This document shows, piece after piece, positions 17,925 to 25,676 of a stretch of 34,288 nt of DNA. The notes beneath the pieces are model-generated. The model searched no databases. It had not been told where the DNA came from and saw only the letters and a program-made list of their open reading frames with translations. The stretch covers positions 1-34,288 of the forward strand of contig JAEWWU010000010.1 of NCBI GenBank assembly GCA_023396255.1, in the 5' to 3' direction. Each line of letters begins with the position of its first letter. The first letter of the stretch is position 1. A program made the position numbers and the translations under genes. This stretch comes from Bacteroidota bacterium (GTDB lineage Bacteria; Bacteroidota; Bacteroidia; Bacteroidales; Porphyromonadaceae).

Positions 17925-19523
17925 CTAAGCCTCGGTTCTTCTTTGCGCCATAAAAGCTCGTATCCGTGATGCCAACTCTTCCATTTGTCGGTGAGGGGTA
18001 CTGGTTGCTCCACATACACCAATGGATTCGGAGGCGCTCGGCACCATTTCCAAAGTCAATTCGGAGACATCGGAGACAAAAAAGCTTTTGGGGTTGGTTT
18101 CTTTGCATTTGGCAAAAAGAACGTGTCCATTGGAGCTCTGGGGTCCGGCTATAAAAAAGACCCTATCGTGCCGTGCCGCAAACTCCATAATATTGGGGAT
18201 ACGTTTAGATACCTGCCGGCAAATGGTGTCGTAATGAAGAAAAGTCACCCCGGGGTTAAGGTAACGAGTGATTGCCTCAACCACCTCTTCAAATAACTCC
18301 AACCCCATAGTGGTTTGTGCAAAGAGAATAACCCCACAAGAAGGATCTATATTTTCCAGTTCTTCTCTATTTTGTATCACGATGGCATCTCCATTGGTCT
18401 GCCCCACCAATCCATTTACCTCGGCGTGTCCGCGTTTACCCAAGATGACAATTTGCGTTTCAGGACTTTTGTTTGCATAAGCCTCTCGGATGCGTTCTTG
18501 CAACCTAAGCACTACCGGGCAAGTGGCATCGACTATGGCAATGCCGTGCTCTTGGGCATAGGTATAGGTAGAAGGAGGTTCGCCGTGTGCCCTAAAAAAG
18601 ACCCTTTTGTTGCGCAATTGACGGTAATACTCGTAGTCGATGCTCTTGAGTCCCATTTTTCCCAATCGCTCCACCTCTCCGGTGTTGTGTACAATATCTC
18701 CCAAACAGTACAGTTCACCGGGGGCTTTCTGAAGTTCTTCCTCGGCTCGACGAATAGCGGTCACAACTCCGAAACAAAATCCCGATTGCTCATCGATCTC
18801 CACCATTCCTCTCTGTTGGGTTGCTCCGTTGATGCGCTCTTGTGCCAAAGCAAACACTTTCTCGTTTTGCTCCTCTATGGTCAGATGCGAATTGTCTATT
18901 ACCACGGCATCCGGAGCCTGTCGCAAGGGCGATACTTCCCGGGTCGAGTCGATACGATCGCGCTCTTCTATGTTGTGCAACACCTCTTGGAGGGATGCCG
19001 GAGTTCCTTTTTCTTGCAGCTCCAAGAAACGCCTCTGGGCACGCACCTCAGGCGAAGCCGTCAAAAAGATTTTAAGTTCTGCGTTGGGGAATACCGTAGT
19101 GCCTATATCTCTTCCATCCATCACCACCCCCTTGTTTTTTCCCATTTCTTGCTGCTGCGCTACCAGGGCTTGGCGCACAAAATCTATCGTGCTGATAGGG
19201 CTGACTTTTTCCGATACCTGAAGGGTACGAATTTCTCGCTCAACGTCCTCACCATTGAGAAACGTATGCAAGGTGCCGTCTTCCATTCGGGTAAACGATA
19301 TTTCTATATCGGGCATAGAGTGTTGCAAGGCTTGCAAATCGGGATTACCATCACCGGTCCAAAGATTATTTTTCATCGAATAGAGGGTCACAGCCCGATA
19401 CATAGCCCCCGTGTCCACATATATATACCCCAAATGCTTGGCAAGGGCCTTTGCCAAAGTACTTTTGCCACAAGAGCTATGCCCATCTATAGCTATAGTT
19501 ATGCGATTGTGTAGTAAATTCAT
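17925..19523 (-). CDS. cmk-ispH: Fused (d)CMP kinase / HMBPP reductase
   Basis: A 532-residue two-enzyme protein. Residues 1 to about 230 are cytidylate kinase: P-loop GHSSCGKST (14-22), DTGAMYRA (37-44), DGRDIGT (136-142). Residues about 240-532 are IspH, the last enzyme of the MEP isoprenoid pathway, which reduces HMBPP to IPP and DMAPP. The three 4Fe-4S cysteines are C250 (GFCFGV), C335 (ATCPVV) and C435 (DTICRQ). HNTGEV, RAHGEP and GATSTP are also present. A methionine at residue 240 could be a relic of a separate ispH start. This fusion is known in Bacteroidales. It follows porQ after 23 bases, so the two are probably co-transcribed. Confidence 0.94.
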   Translation of the reverse strand: MNLLHNRITIAIDGHSSCGKSTLAKALAKHLGYIYVDTGAMYRAVTLYSMKNNLWTGDGNPDLQALQHSMPDIEISFTRMEDGTLHTFLNGEDVEREIRTLQVSEKVSPISTIDFVRQALVAQQQEMGKNKGVVMDGRDIGTTVFPNAELKIFLTASPEVRAQRRFLELQEKGTPASLQEVLHNIEERDRIDSTREVSPLRQAPDAVVIDNSHLTIEEQNEKVFALAQERINGATQQRGMVEIDEQSGFCFGVVTAIRRAEEELQKAPGELYCLGDIVHNTGEVERLGKMGLKSIDYEYYRQLRNKRVFFRAHGEPPSTYTYAQEHGIAIVDATCPVVLRLQERIREAYANKSPETQIVILGKRGHAEVNGLVGQTNGDAIVIQNREELENIDPSCGVILFAQTTMGLELFEEVVEAITRYLNPGVTFLHYDTICRQVSKRIPNIMEFAARHDRVFFIAGPQSSNGHVLFAKCKETNPKSFFVSDVSELTLEMVPSASESIGVCGATSTPHRQMEELASRIRAFMAQRRTEA

Positions 19524-19546
19524 CCGAAAATATTCTGTTTGTAGGC

Positions 19547-20551
19547 TTAGAAAATGAAGCGATCGTTGCCGAAATTGGTGCTAACGGAAAACATCAGTCC
19601 CAAAACTTGAGGATGATACACCGCAGCCGATAATGCCAAACGCAAATAATCGGTATTGAAACCCACTCCGCAAGAGAATCCGCTCAGAGAACGTGTCCCT
19701 TGTTTGGACAAGCTAAGAGCCGTGTTGGGGCTGTACCCTACTCCCACCCAAAACTGCTCGTTTGGAGTAAATTCCGCCCCTAACGAAAAATGTCTCATCA
19801 CTTTTTTGAGAGAGGTCTCCCCCTTTCCCATAGTACGAATATGATATGGAGAAAGCCCATACAAAGTGACGTGCACCCTAAAAGGAGCGTGGCTCAAGGC
19901 TTGAGAGTATCCCACTCGAATATCCCAAGGAGGTAGAGAGCGTTGCTCACCATAGCTTTTAAGTGTCCCCCCCACATTGGTCAAAGTCAATCCGATGGAG
20001 GTTCCGGATTTTCCATCATAGTAACTCAACCCGGCATCACTCACAAGAGCAAAAGCACTATATTTTTCTATAACTCCGTAAACGGCTTTAAGAGCAAGCC
20101 CTCCCCGAAGGTTATCGGTTAGGTCATAACTAAAAAGCCCCTCCAAAGCGGCATCCATTGCCGTAAATTTATTGGTGGCTAAACCTTGCGCATCATAGCC
20201 TTGCATCTCGTCATATTTCAACGCTCTAACTCCAACCGCCCAAGTGCCCCTATCCCCAATGGCAGAACCGTAAATTGCATTGAGAGCATTGATTCCTCGC
20301 ATATAGTTGAAATAGGAAAGACCCAACTGTCCCGCAGTTTCTTGACCGAAGAGAGCGGGATTATCAAAAGCGAGCAATGGATTGGCATCTATGTAGGTCA
20401 GTATAATACCTCCATTGGCTAAGGACTGCGGAGAGGGAGGAACATCCAAAAACTTATACGACGTAGTGGTTATACTCTCCTCCTGAGCAAAACCGCCAAC
20501 CGCTCCGACCCCCAAAAAGAGAAGAAGCATCCACAAGATCCTTTGTCGCAT
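19547..20551 (-). CDS. porQ: Type IX secretion system protein PorQ
   Basis: A 334-residue outer-membrane beta-barrel protein with a signal peptide (MRQRILWML ... GFAQ). The mature start YKFLDVPPSPQSLANGG, then DANPLLAFDNPALFG and LSYFNYMRGINALNAIYG, are characteristic of PorQ. The rest alternates glycine-rich beta strands and ends in NFGNDRFIF. PorQ is part of the attachment complex (with PorU, PorV and PorZ) that processes T9SS cargo and links it to A-LPS at the surface. ATG at 20551 was chosen; the frame extends five codons to a TTG. A -7 box sits at 20595-20602. The porQ next to cmk-ispH order is, to my knowledge, also seen in P. gingivalis. Confidence 0.88.
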   Translation of the reverse strand: MRQRILWMLLLFLGVGAVGGFAQEESITTTSYKFLDVPPSPQSLANGGIILTYIDANPLLAFDNPALFGQETAGQLGLSYFNYMRGINALNAIYGSAIGDRGTWAVGVRALKYDEMQGYDAQGLATNKFTAMDAALEGLFSYDLTDNLRGGLALKAVYGVIEKYSAFALVSDAGLSYYDGKSGTSIGLTLTNVGGTLKSYGEQRSLPPWDIRVGYSQALSHAPFRVHVTLYGLSPYHIRTMGKGETSLKKVMRHFSLGAEFTPNEQFWVGVGYSPNTALSLSKQGTRSLSGFSCGVGFNTDYLRLALSAAVYHPQVLGLMFSVSTNFGNDRFIF

Positions 20552-20594
20552 TCTTACACGTATCAATCGAGTTGCACTGTTTAGGTTTACCTCG

Positions 20595-20602
20595 CAAATA
20601 TA
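20595..20602 (-). promoter_or_regulatory. Probable porQ -7 box
   Basis: On the minus strand this reads TATATTTG, 44 bases upstream of the porQ ATG. No -33 element at normal spacing. Confidence 0.4.
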
Positions 20603-20820
20603 CGTTTTTCAAAGTTTCTGCAGTAAGATTGAAGGAGAGAATTGCCCTTTTCGATTCCACGCAAGGAGATGATACGGCGGTGAGGAAGGTAAAAACATAG
20701 AGCTTCAACAGAGTTTCCTCTGCAGATTGAGATTGACAAAAGAGGTATTGAGCACAGGTATCAATATCATTTTTCCTTGTTTTCGTTTTGCTCATTAGAG
20801 GCATAGGATTCGTCCGCAAA

Positions 20821-20921
20821 TAGTTCCCTCAAAATTTCGAATTTGCAGGGAACTAATTTCCGATAATTCCCTGCAAATTTTCCTTTTCTCCGAAGAAAAC
20901 AAAAATTAATTCCCTACAAAT
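20821..20921. repeat. Intergenic palindromic repeat, copy B
   Basis: The first 16 bases (TAGTTCCCTCAAAATT, 20821-20836) are identical to copy A at 9130. GGGAACTAATT (20848-20858) and GATAATTCCCT (20862-20872) follow, then another half-site TTAATTCCCTACAAAT at 20906-20921. The half-sites alternate in orientation and can pair with one another. Like copy A, it lies between diverging genes (porQ and ftsX). Confidence 0.75.
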
Positions 20922-20947
20922 AGAACACTCGATCCTAATACGGCTTT

Positions 20948-21075
20948 GTTGCCCCATATAAAAGGGAAATTAGGGGCACCGACAAGGTTTCCATTAGAGG
21001 GAAGCCCCCCTCTCAAGAGCAAAGCCTTCCCTTGCAGAGGTCTGCGACTGTGCCGGTGTTGCTCTGGAGACAAAT
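20948..21075 (+). other. Foldable segment upstream of the ftsX promoter
   Basis: Nested and side-by-side stems suggest a junction-type RNA: CACCG (20977-20981) with CGGTG (21054-21058) closes around GGGAAG (20999-21004) with CTTCCC (21026-21031) and GCAG (21034-21037) with CTGC (21042-21045). TGCCCC (20950-20955) could instead pair with GGGGCA (20973-20978), overlapping the closing stem. Words such as AGAGGGAAG, GCGACTGTG and CTGGAGAC recall cobalamin riboswitch cores, but the GGTGnAAnTCC block is missing and the ftsX promoter lies downstream. It is an unassigned candidate only. Confidence 0.25.
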
Positions 21076-21094
21076 CTATACGACCGGATATATT

Positions 21095-21126
21095 TTTGAA
21101 TAATTGGAGGGCATAGTGTATCTTTG
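21095..21126 (+). promoter_or_regulatory. Promoter of the ftsX cluster
   Basis: TTTG (21095-21098), 20 bases, TATCTTTG (21119-21126): a complete Bacteroidetes promoter, 67 bases before the ftsX ATG. It probably starts a long transcript through the genes that follow. Confidence 0.7.
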
Positions 21127-21193
21127 TACCTAAATTTGGGTGTGGTGCGTCATTACACATCGCACCCCCCTATTTTGAACACGTGTACCCGCA

Positions 21194-22081
21194 ATGGCAA
21201 AAAACTATTCTCCACATCGCAAAAAAAGGCTCTCGCTGAGCACTCGTTTGGTGGCAATCGTCAGTATTGCACTGCCTCTGCTTGTTTTAGGTTGGATTGG
21301 TATCGTAAAGCTGACACAGCAAAAGCTGGATCAACAAGTAAGGGAACAGGTTACATTTTCTATTCTCTTGAACAAACAGAGCACAGAAGAAGAGGTTGCC
21401 GAGCTTCTGCAAGAAATCCGAACCGAACCCTTTGTCAAGGAAGCCGTATATATATCTCCCCAAGAGGCAGCCAAAGAGCTTGAGTCGGAGTTGGGCGAAA
21501 ACGCCGAAAACGTCTTGGGATACAATCCTCTACTCTCTTCGATAGAAGTACATTTGCGTGCCGAATATGCACGCCCCGACAGTTTAAGTATGGTCGATAG
21601 CAAAATAAAATCGTGGAAAGGGGTAGACAGCCTGTTGTACCGGAGCGATATGCTTCGAGATGCGGACCGAATATTGCATAATGTTTCCATAGTATTGCTG
21701 GTTATTTCGGGGCTACTGCTGCTAATGGCTGTTATACAGGTAAACAACACCACGCACATTATGATATATACCCGAAGGTTTTTGATAAGAACAATGACTC
21801 TCTTGGGCGCAAAACCCTTTTTCATCCGGAGATCTTTTATTGCATACAGCGTATTTAACGGACTGTGGGGAGGATTGCTTTCTTCTGCACTAACAGCCCT
21901 TACCATATATTCGCTGGGCAATTGGTTAGGCATAAGGCTTATCTCGGAGCTGATTCTAACGGAAAAACTTATCATCTACATAGGACTTCCCTTGGTGGGT
22001 ATTATACTCTCTTTTTTCACGGCGTTCTTCTCCACAAACAAATATATTCGGATGGAAAAGGGAAAGCTCATCTTGAGTTGA
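21194..22081 (+). CDS. ftsX: Cell division protein FtsX
   Basis: A 295-residue permease-like partner of the FtsE ATPase. Together they regulate septal peptidoglycan hydrolysis. The topology is a cytoplasmic basic N-terminus, TM1 (about 17-40), a periplasmic domain of about 120 residues (VREQVTFSILLNKQSTEEEVAELL ... MLRDADRIL), then three closely spaced TMs (about 165-187, 215-240, 258-285). TLLGAKPFFIRRSFI between TM2 and TM3 is the coupling-loop motif of this family. ftsE is not adjacent, as is common in Bacteroidetes. First gene of the cluster, with its own promoter. Confidence 0.9.
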   Translation: MAKNYSPHRKKRLSLSTRLVAIVSIALPLLVLGWIGIVKLTQQKLDQQVREQVTFSILLNKQSTEEEVAELLQEIRTEPFVKEAVYISPQEAAKELESELGENAENVLGYNPLLSSIEVHLRAEYARPDSLSMVDSKIKSWKGVDSLLYRSDMLRDADRILHNVSIVLLVISGLLLLMAVIQVNNTTHIMIYTRRFLIRTMTLLGAKPFFIRRSFIAYSVFNGLWGGLLSSALTALTIYSLGNWLGIRLISELILTEKLIIYIGLPLVGIILSFFTAFFSTNKYIRMEKGKLILS

Positions 22082-22130
22082 TTCTCTGCAATTCCATTGA
22101 CTATTGTTTTCTTGCTACATTTTCTCAATT

Positions 22131-22370
22131 ATGATATTTACTCGCAAAAACTATCTACTGGTGGGTGTTTCCATTACTCTGATCATTGTCGGTTTTGTAT
22201 TGATGGGGGGCGGAGGTTCTAAGGACGGAGTATCGTTTAACCCGGCCATTTTCAGTTCGCTCCGAATTGTTGTTGCCCCGGCTGTTTCTCTAATCGGTTT
22301 TTTACTGATGATCTATGCTATTCTGAGCAAGCCACGCAATTCTAAGTCGGAGACAAGCGAAAAGGCATAA
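22131..22370 (+). CDS. DUF3098 two-helix membrane protein
   Basis: A 79-residue protein with two membrane segments (about 8-24 and 42-62) around the loop MGGGGSKDGVSFNPAIFSSLRIVVAPAV, which carries the FNP..FSSLRI.VAP pattern of DUF3098. The family is restricted to Bacteroidetes and usually lies between ftsX and uppP, as here; its function is not known. The frame is open to an ATG at 22104, but 22131 gives the compact N-terminus MIFTRKNYLLVG expected for the family. A role in division or undecaprenyl-phosphate recycling is suggested only by its neighbours. Confidence 0.8.
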   Translation: MIFTRKNYLLVGVSITLIIVGFVLMGGGGSKDGVSFNPAIFSSLRIVVAPAVSLIGFLLMIYAILSKPRNSKSETSEKA

Positions 22371-22400
22371 TTCAAAATCAAACCAACCCCAACTACCCTT

Positions 22401-23249
22401 ATGTCTATTATAGAGTGCATTATTTTAGCCCTTGTGGAGGGGCTTACGGAATTCTTACCCGTATCCAGTACGGGGCATATGATTCTCACCCAAGGGTTTC
22501 TCGGAATGGAATCGACCGACTTTGTCAAAGCCTTTACCGTGATGATTCAGTTCGGTGCCATCTTATCGGTTGTTGTTCTATATTACAAGCGCTTTTTCCT
22601 ATTGGAAAACGATGATCCCGACCGTAACACTGCATCTACAGCCTCAAATAAATTCTCTGCCAGACTTTCGTTCTACTTGAAACTACTCATCGGACTGCTG
22701 CCGGCTGTCGTTGCCGGATTACTCCTCGAGGATTGGATAGACAAGATGCTCGAAAGTGTTTGGGTTGTGGCCATTATGCTCGTTTTGGGAGGGGTATTTA
22801 TGCTCTTTATCGATACCCTTTTTGCCCATTCAAAAAGAGAACGCATAACATCCAAAAACGCCTTTGTAATAGGGCTCTTTCAGTGTATTGCTATGATTCC
22901 CGGAGTGTCTCGCTCTATGGCAACCATTGTGGGAGGGCTACAGCAAGGATTAAGCCGAAAAAGAGCTGCAGAGTTTTCTTTTTTCCTTGCCGTACCTACA
23001 ATGCTTGGGGCAACACTGCTCAAAGCTTACAAACTATACCAAGAGAGTGGCATAGCCATATTTCGGGAAAATGCTCAAGAACTGATTGTGGGCAACTTGG
23101 TCGCTTTTGTCGTAGCCTTGTTGGCTATCAAGTTTTTCATTGGATTCATTTCCAAATATGGATTCAAACTTTTTGGATATTACCGTATCGCCATAGGAAT
23201 GCTTGTCATCGTCTTGCTCCTATGCGGAGTACCTCTACAAGTTGCCTAA
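22401..23249 (+). CDS. uppP: Undecaprenyl-diphosphate phosphatase
   Basis: Also called BacA. It removes a phosphate from undecaprenyl pyrophosphate, recycling the lipid carrier for peptidoglycan and O-antigen synthesis, and confers bacitracin tolerance. The 282-residue polytopic membrane protein has both active-site motifs: EGLTEFLPVSSTGH (13-26) and PGVSRS (167-172). It follows the DUF3098 gene after 30 bases and precedes truB by 13 bases. Confidence 0.95.
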   Translation: MSIIECIILALVEGLTEFLPVSSTGHMILTQGFLGMESTDFVKAFTVMIQFGAILSVVVLYYKRFFLLENDDPDRNTASTASNKFSARLSFYLKLLIGLLPAVVAGLLLEDWIDKMLESVWVVAIMLVLGGVFMLFIDTLFAHSKRERITSKNAFVIGLFQCIAMIPGVSRSMATIVGGLQQGLSRKRAAEFSFFLAVPTMLGATLLKAYKLYQESGIAIFRENAQELIVGNLVAFVVALLAIKFFIGFISKYGFKLFGYYRIAIGMLVIVLLLCGVPLQVA

Positions 23250-23262
23250 AAGGGATTTGCCG

Positions 23263-24075
23263 ATGAGTTTGATGAAGCAATACCCACACCTGCAACCCTT
23301 TCTGTATTCCCGGGCAATGGCAGAGCAAGGAGTGCCATTCCTCCTGCGCACGGGACAGATTGTTCCTTTTGCCAAACCGCTGGACTGGACCTCATTTGAC
23401 CTTGTAAACAAATTCCGCCACTGCGTTAAGTATGCTTCCGGGCTGCGAAAAATCAAAGTGGGGCACGCCGGTACTCTAGACCCCAAGGCAACGGGAGTGC
23501 TTATTATTTGCACGGGAAAATGCACCAAACATATAGAAGAGCTGATGACCCACAGTAAAGAATATGTGGCCACGTTGCAATTGGGGGCTACCACCCCTTC
23601 TTTTGACTCCGAAATGGAACCCGATGCTTTTTTTCCATACGAACATATCACAAAAGAGCTGTTACAGAAGGCTCTCCTCTCTTTTTCCGGATGGATAGAG
23701 CAGATCCCTCCCATATTTTCGGCAACATCTGTTAATGGAAAACGTGCCTACGATTTAGCCCGAGAAGGAAAAGAGGTTACTCTGAAAGCTAAGCGAGTGT
23801 TTGTAGAATCTATTGTTATGGAAAACTTTTCGCTCCCCTTTGTTACACTTCGCATCCGATGCGGCAAAGGAACCTATATACGCTCCATCGCTCGGGATTT
23901 AGGAGTATTGCTTCAAAGTGGCGCTTTCTTAACCTCCTTGCAACGCACCGAAGTCGGAGGCATTGGCATCGATGAATGCTTTACGACAGAGGATTTTACC
24001 CAAATACTCCGCCATATAGCCCCCTCGGAAGAAGGGTACGAAGAGGTATTAAACGTAAGACCTCTCCTATATTAA
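23263..24075 (+). CDS. truB: tRNA pseudouridine-55 synthase
   Basis: Isomerises U55 to pseudouridine in the T-loop of tRNAs. The catalytic motif is HAGTLDPKATG (68-78) with the nucleophile D73. KEYVATLQLGATTPSFDSE, IPPIFSATSVNGKRAYDLAREG and GTYIRSIARDLG are also conserved. The frame extends back to 23203 inside uppP; ATG at 23263 (270 residues) avoids that overlap and follows a purine-rich AAAAGGGAT. The N-terminus is still about 15 residues longer than in many TruB proteins, so ATG 23320 (MAEQGVPFL) cannot be excluded. Confidence 0.95.
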   Translation: MSLMKQYPHLQPFLYSRAMAEQGVPFLLRTGQIVPFAKPLDWTSFDLVNKFRHCVKYASGLRKIKVGHAGTLDPKATGVLIICTGKCTKHIEELMTHSKEYVATLQLGATTPSFDSEMEPDAFFPYEHITKELLQKALLSFSGWIEQIPPIFSATSVNGKRAYDLAREGKEVTLKAKRVFVESIVMENFSLPFVTLRIRCGKGTYIRSIARDLGVLLQSGAFLTSLQRTEVGGIGIDECFTTEDFTQILRHIAPSEEGYEEVLNVRPLLY

Positions 24076-24109
24076 CCTTTTGATTTATAAAAAATAATAT
24101 ATAGTATAG

Positions 24110-25159
24110 ATGAAGCTTTCTCAATTTGAATTTGAACTCCCATCCGAACTAATTGCAGACCGTCCCACTTACTTCCGAGACGATTCTCGCCTGTTGGTTC
24201 TTCACAAGAAAGATGGTTCCATAGAGCACCGCACGTTTAGAGACCTCGTCGATTACTTTGGTAAAGACGATGTTTTTGTTCTCAACAACACCAAAGTATT
24301 TCCGGCTCGGCTCTACGGGAATAAAGAAAAAAACGGAGCCAAGATTGAGGTTTTCTTGCTAAGAGAGCTAAATGAAGGGCTCAAACTGTGGGATGTTTTG
24401 GTAGATCCTGCCCGAAAAATTCGTATCGGTAATAAACTGAGCTTTGGACCAGACGAAAGTTTGGTAGCAGAAGTAATAGACAATACCACATCACGGGGGC
24501 GCACACTTCGCTTCCTATATGATGGAAGCCACGAGGAGTTCAAGAAAGTACTCTTTGATCTTGGCGAAGCTCCCATTCCCAAGTATATGAACCGCCCGGC
24601 AGAACCGGAAGATGCCGAACGTTACCAAAGTATTTTTGCGGAGAAGGAGGGTGCGGTGGTAGCTCCGGCGGCAAGCCTGCACTTTACCCCACAGTTACAC
24701 AAGAGACTGTTGTTGAAGGATTGTCGCTTCACATTCCTTACACTGCACAATGGATTGGGCAACTACCGAGAAATAGATGTAGAAGACCTGACCAAACACA
24801 AAATGGAAAGCGAAGAAATGATTGTAAACCGCCTCTGTTGCGATATGGTAAATGCAGCTAGAGACCGGGACAACCGAATCTGCGTTGTGGGCACCTCCGT
24901 GCTTAGAGCTATGGAAACTGCCATCAGTACAGATGGTTACATCAAAGAGTACGAAGGATGGACCAACAAATTTATCTTTCCGCCATACGACTTCACACTC
25001 CCCACTTCCCTAATAACCAATTTTCATATGCCCTACTCAACCCTCCTGATGATGACCGCAGCCTTTGGGGGATATGACCAAGTAATGGATGCCTACAAGG
25101 TGGCAGTAGAGGAAAAATATCGTTTTGGTGCCTATGGCGATGCAATGCTCATCATCTGA
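24110..25159 (+). CDS. queA: SAM:tRNA ribosyltransferase-isomerase
   Basis: Transfers the ribosyl part of SAM to preQ1 in tRNA, forming epoxyqueuosine at the wobble position. The 349 residues are normal for QueA. Conserved segments include FELPSELIADRPT near the start, VFVLNNTKVFPARL, APAASLHFTP and TNFHMPYSTLLMMTAAFGG near the C-terminus. The gap from truB is 34 bases. No other queuosine genes lie in the window. The end overlaps the folK start by about 20 bases. Confidence 0.95.
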   Translation: MKLSQFEFELPSELIADRPTYFRDDSRLLVLHKKDGSIEHRTFRDLVDYFGKDDVFVLNNTKVFPARLYGNKEKNGAKIEVFLLRELNEGLKLWDVLVDPARKIRIGNKLSFGPDESLVAEVIDNTTSRGRTLRFLYDGSHEEFKKVLFDLGEAPIPKYMNRPAEPEDAERYQSIFAEKEGAVVAPAASLHFTPQLHKRLLLKDCRFTFLTLHNGLGNYREIDVEDLTKHKMESEEMIVNRLCCDMVNAARDRDNRICVVGTSVLRAMETAISTDGYIKEYEGWTNKFIFPPYDFTLPTSLITNFHMPYSTLLMMTAAFGGYDQVMDAYKVAVEEKYRFGAYGDAMLII

Positions 25160-25676
25160 TGCGACACAAACAGCCTCGTCTTGTGAGGGAGACGGGGCTG
25201 TTATCTATCTTTCTCTTGGCTCCAACTTGCAAAACAGAGAACTGTTGTTGCAACAAGCCATTTTTCAGCTCCAAGCAGCAGGGTTGCAAATCATAGCCAT
25301 TGCTCCATTCTTTGAAACAGAGCCTTGGGGCTTTAGTAGTTGCAACAAGTTCATCAATACGGCAGTTTGCGGACGTACACGGCTTTCTCCAGTTCAATTC
25401 CTACAAGTAGCTTTGGACATTGAGAAAAAATTGGGACGAAAAACTAAAAGCTCTCCTACTTCCGGGTACGCAGATCGCCCCATAGACATAGACCTCTTGC
25501 TATACAATGAGTGTATCTTGCAAACCAACGAACTAACGCTGCCCCACCCCTGTATGCACCAACGCCTTTTTGTGTTGGAGCCTCTGAGCCATATTGCTCC
25601 AGATATGCAACACCCCATTCTACATCAGACCATACAAACCCTCCACAACAACCTACTCGCCCCAAAGGATCTATGA
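25140..25676 (+). CDS. folK: HPPK, folate pyrophosphokinase
   Basis: 2-amino-4-hydroxy-6-hydroxymethyldihydropteridine diphosphokinase, which activates the pterin for condensation with pABA. Family motifs are VIYLSLGSNLQNRE, FETEPWGF and RPIDIDLLLY (the metal-binding aspartates), then LPHPCMHQRLFVLEPL. The start is uncertain: ATGs at 25125, 25134 and 25140 all lie inside the end of queA. The last is used and leaves about 20 extra residues before the conserved core. The stop overlaps the mnmE start (ATGA), suggesting translational coupling. Confidence 0.92.
   Translation: MQCSSSDATQTASSCEGDGAVIYLSLGSNLQNRELLLQQAIFQLQAAGLQIIAIAPFFETEPWGFSSCNKFINTAVCGRTRLSPVQFLQVALDIEKKLGRKTKSSPTSGYADRPIDIDLLLYNECILQTNELTLPHPCMHQRLFVLEPLSHIAPDMQHPILHQTIQTLHNNLLAPKDL

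Noticed and set aside
18315..19514. 399-codon plus-strand frame
   Set aside because: It lies exactly opposite cmk-ispH, whose motifs are unmistakable. The antisense product has no domain pattern; it is a long shadow frame.
20454..20819. 121-codon minus-strand frame overlapping the porQ start
   Set aside because: Out of frame with porQ, covers its promoter and signal peptide region, and has no recognisable features.
20948..21075. Calling this segment a cobalamin riboswitch outright
   Set aside because: Some words match, but the central conserved block is missing, the spacing is too long, and the ftsX promoter is downstream. It is kept only as an unassigned foldable segment.
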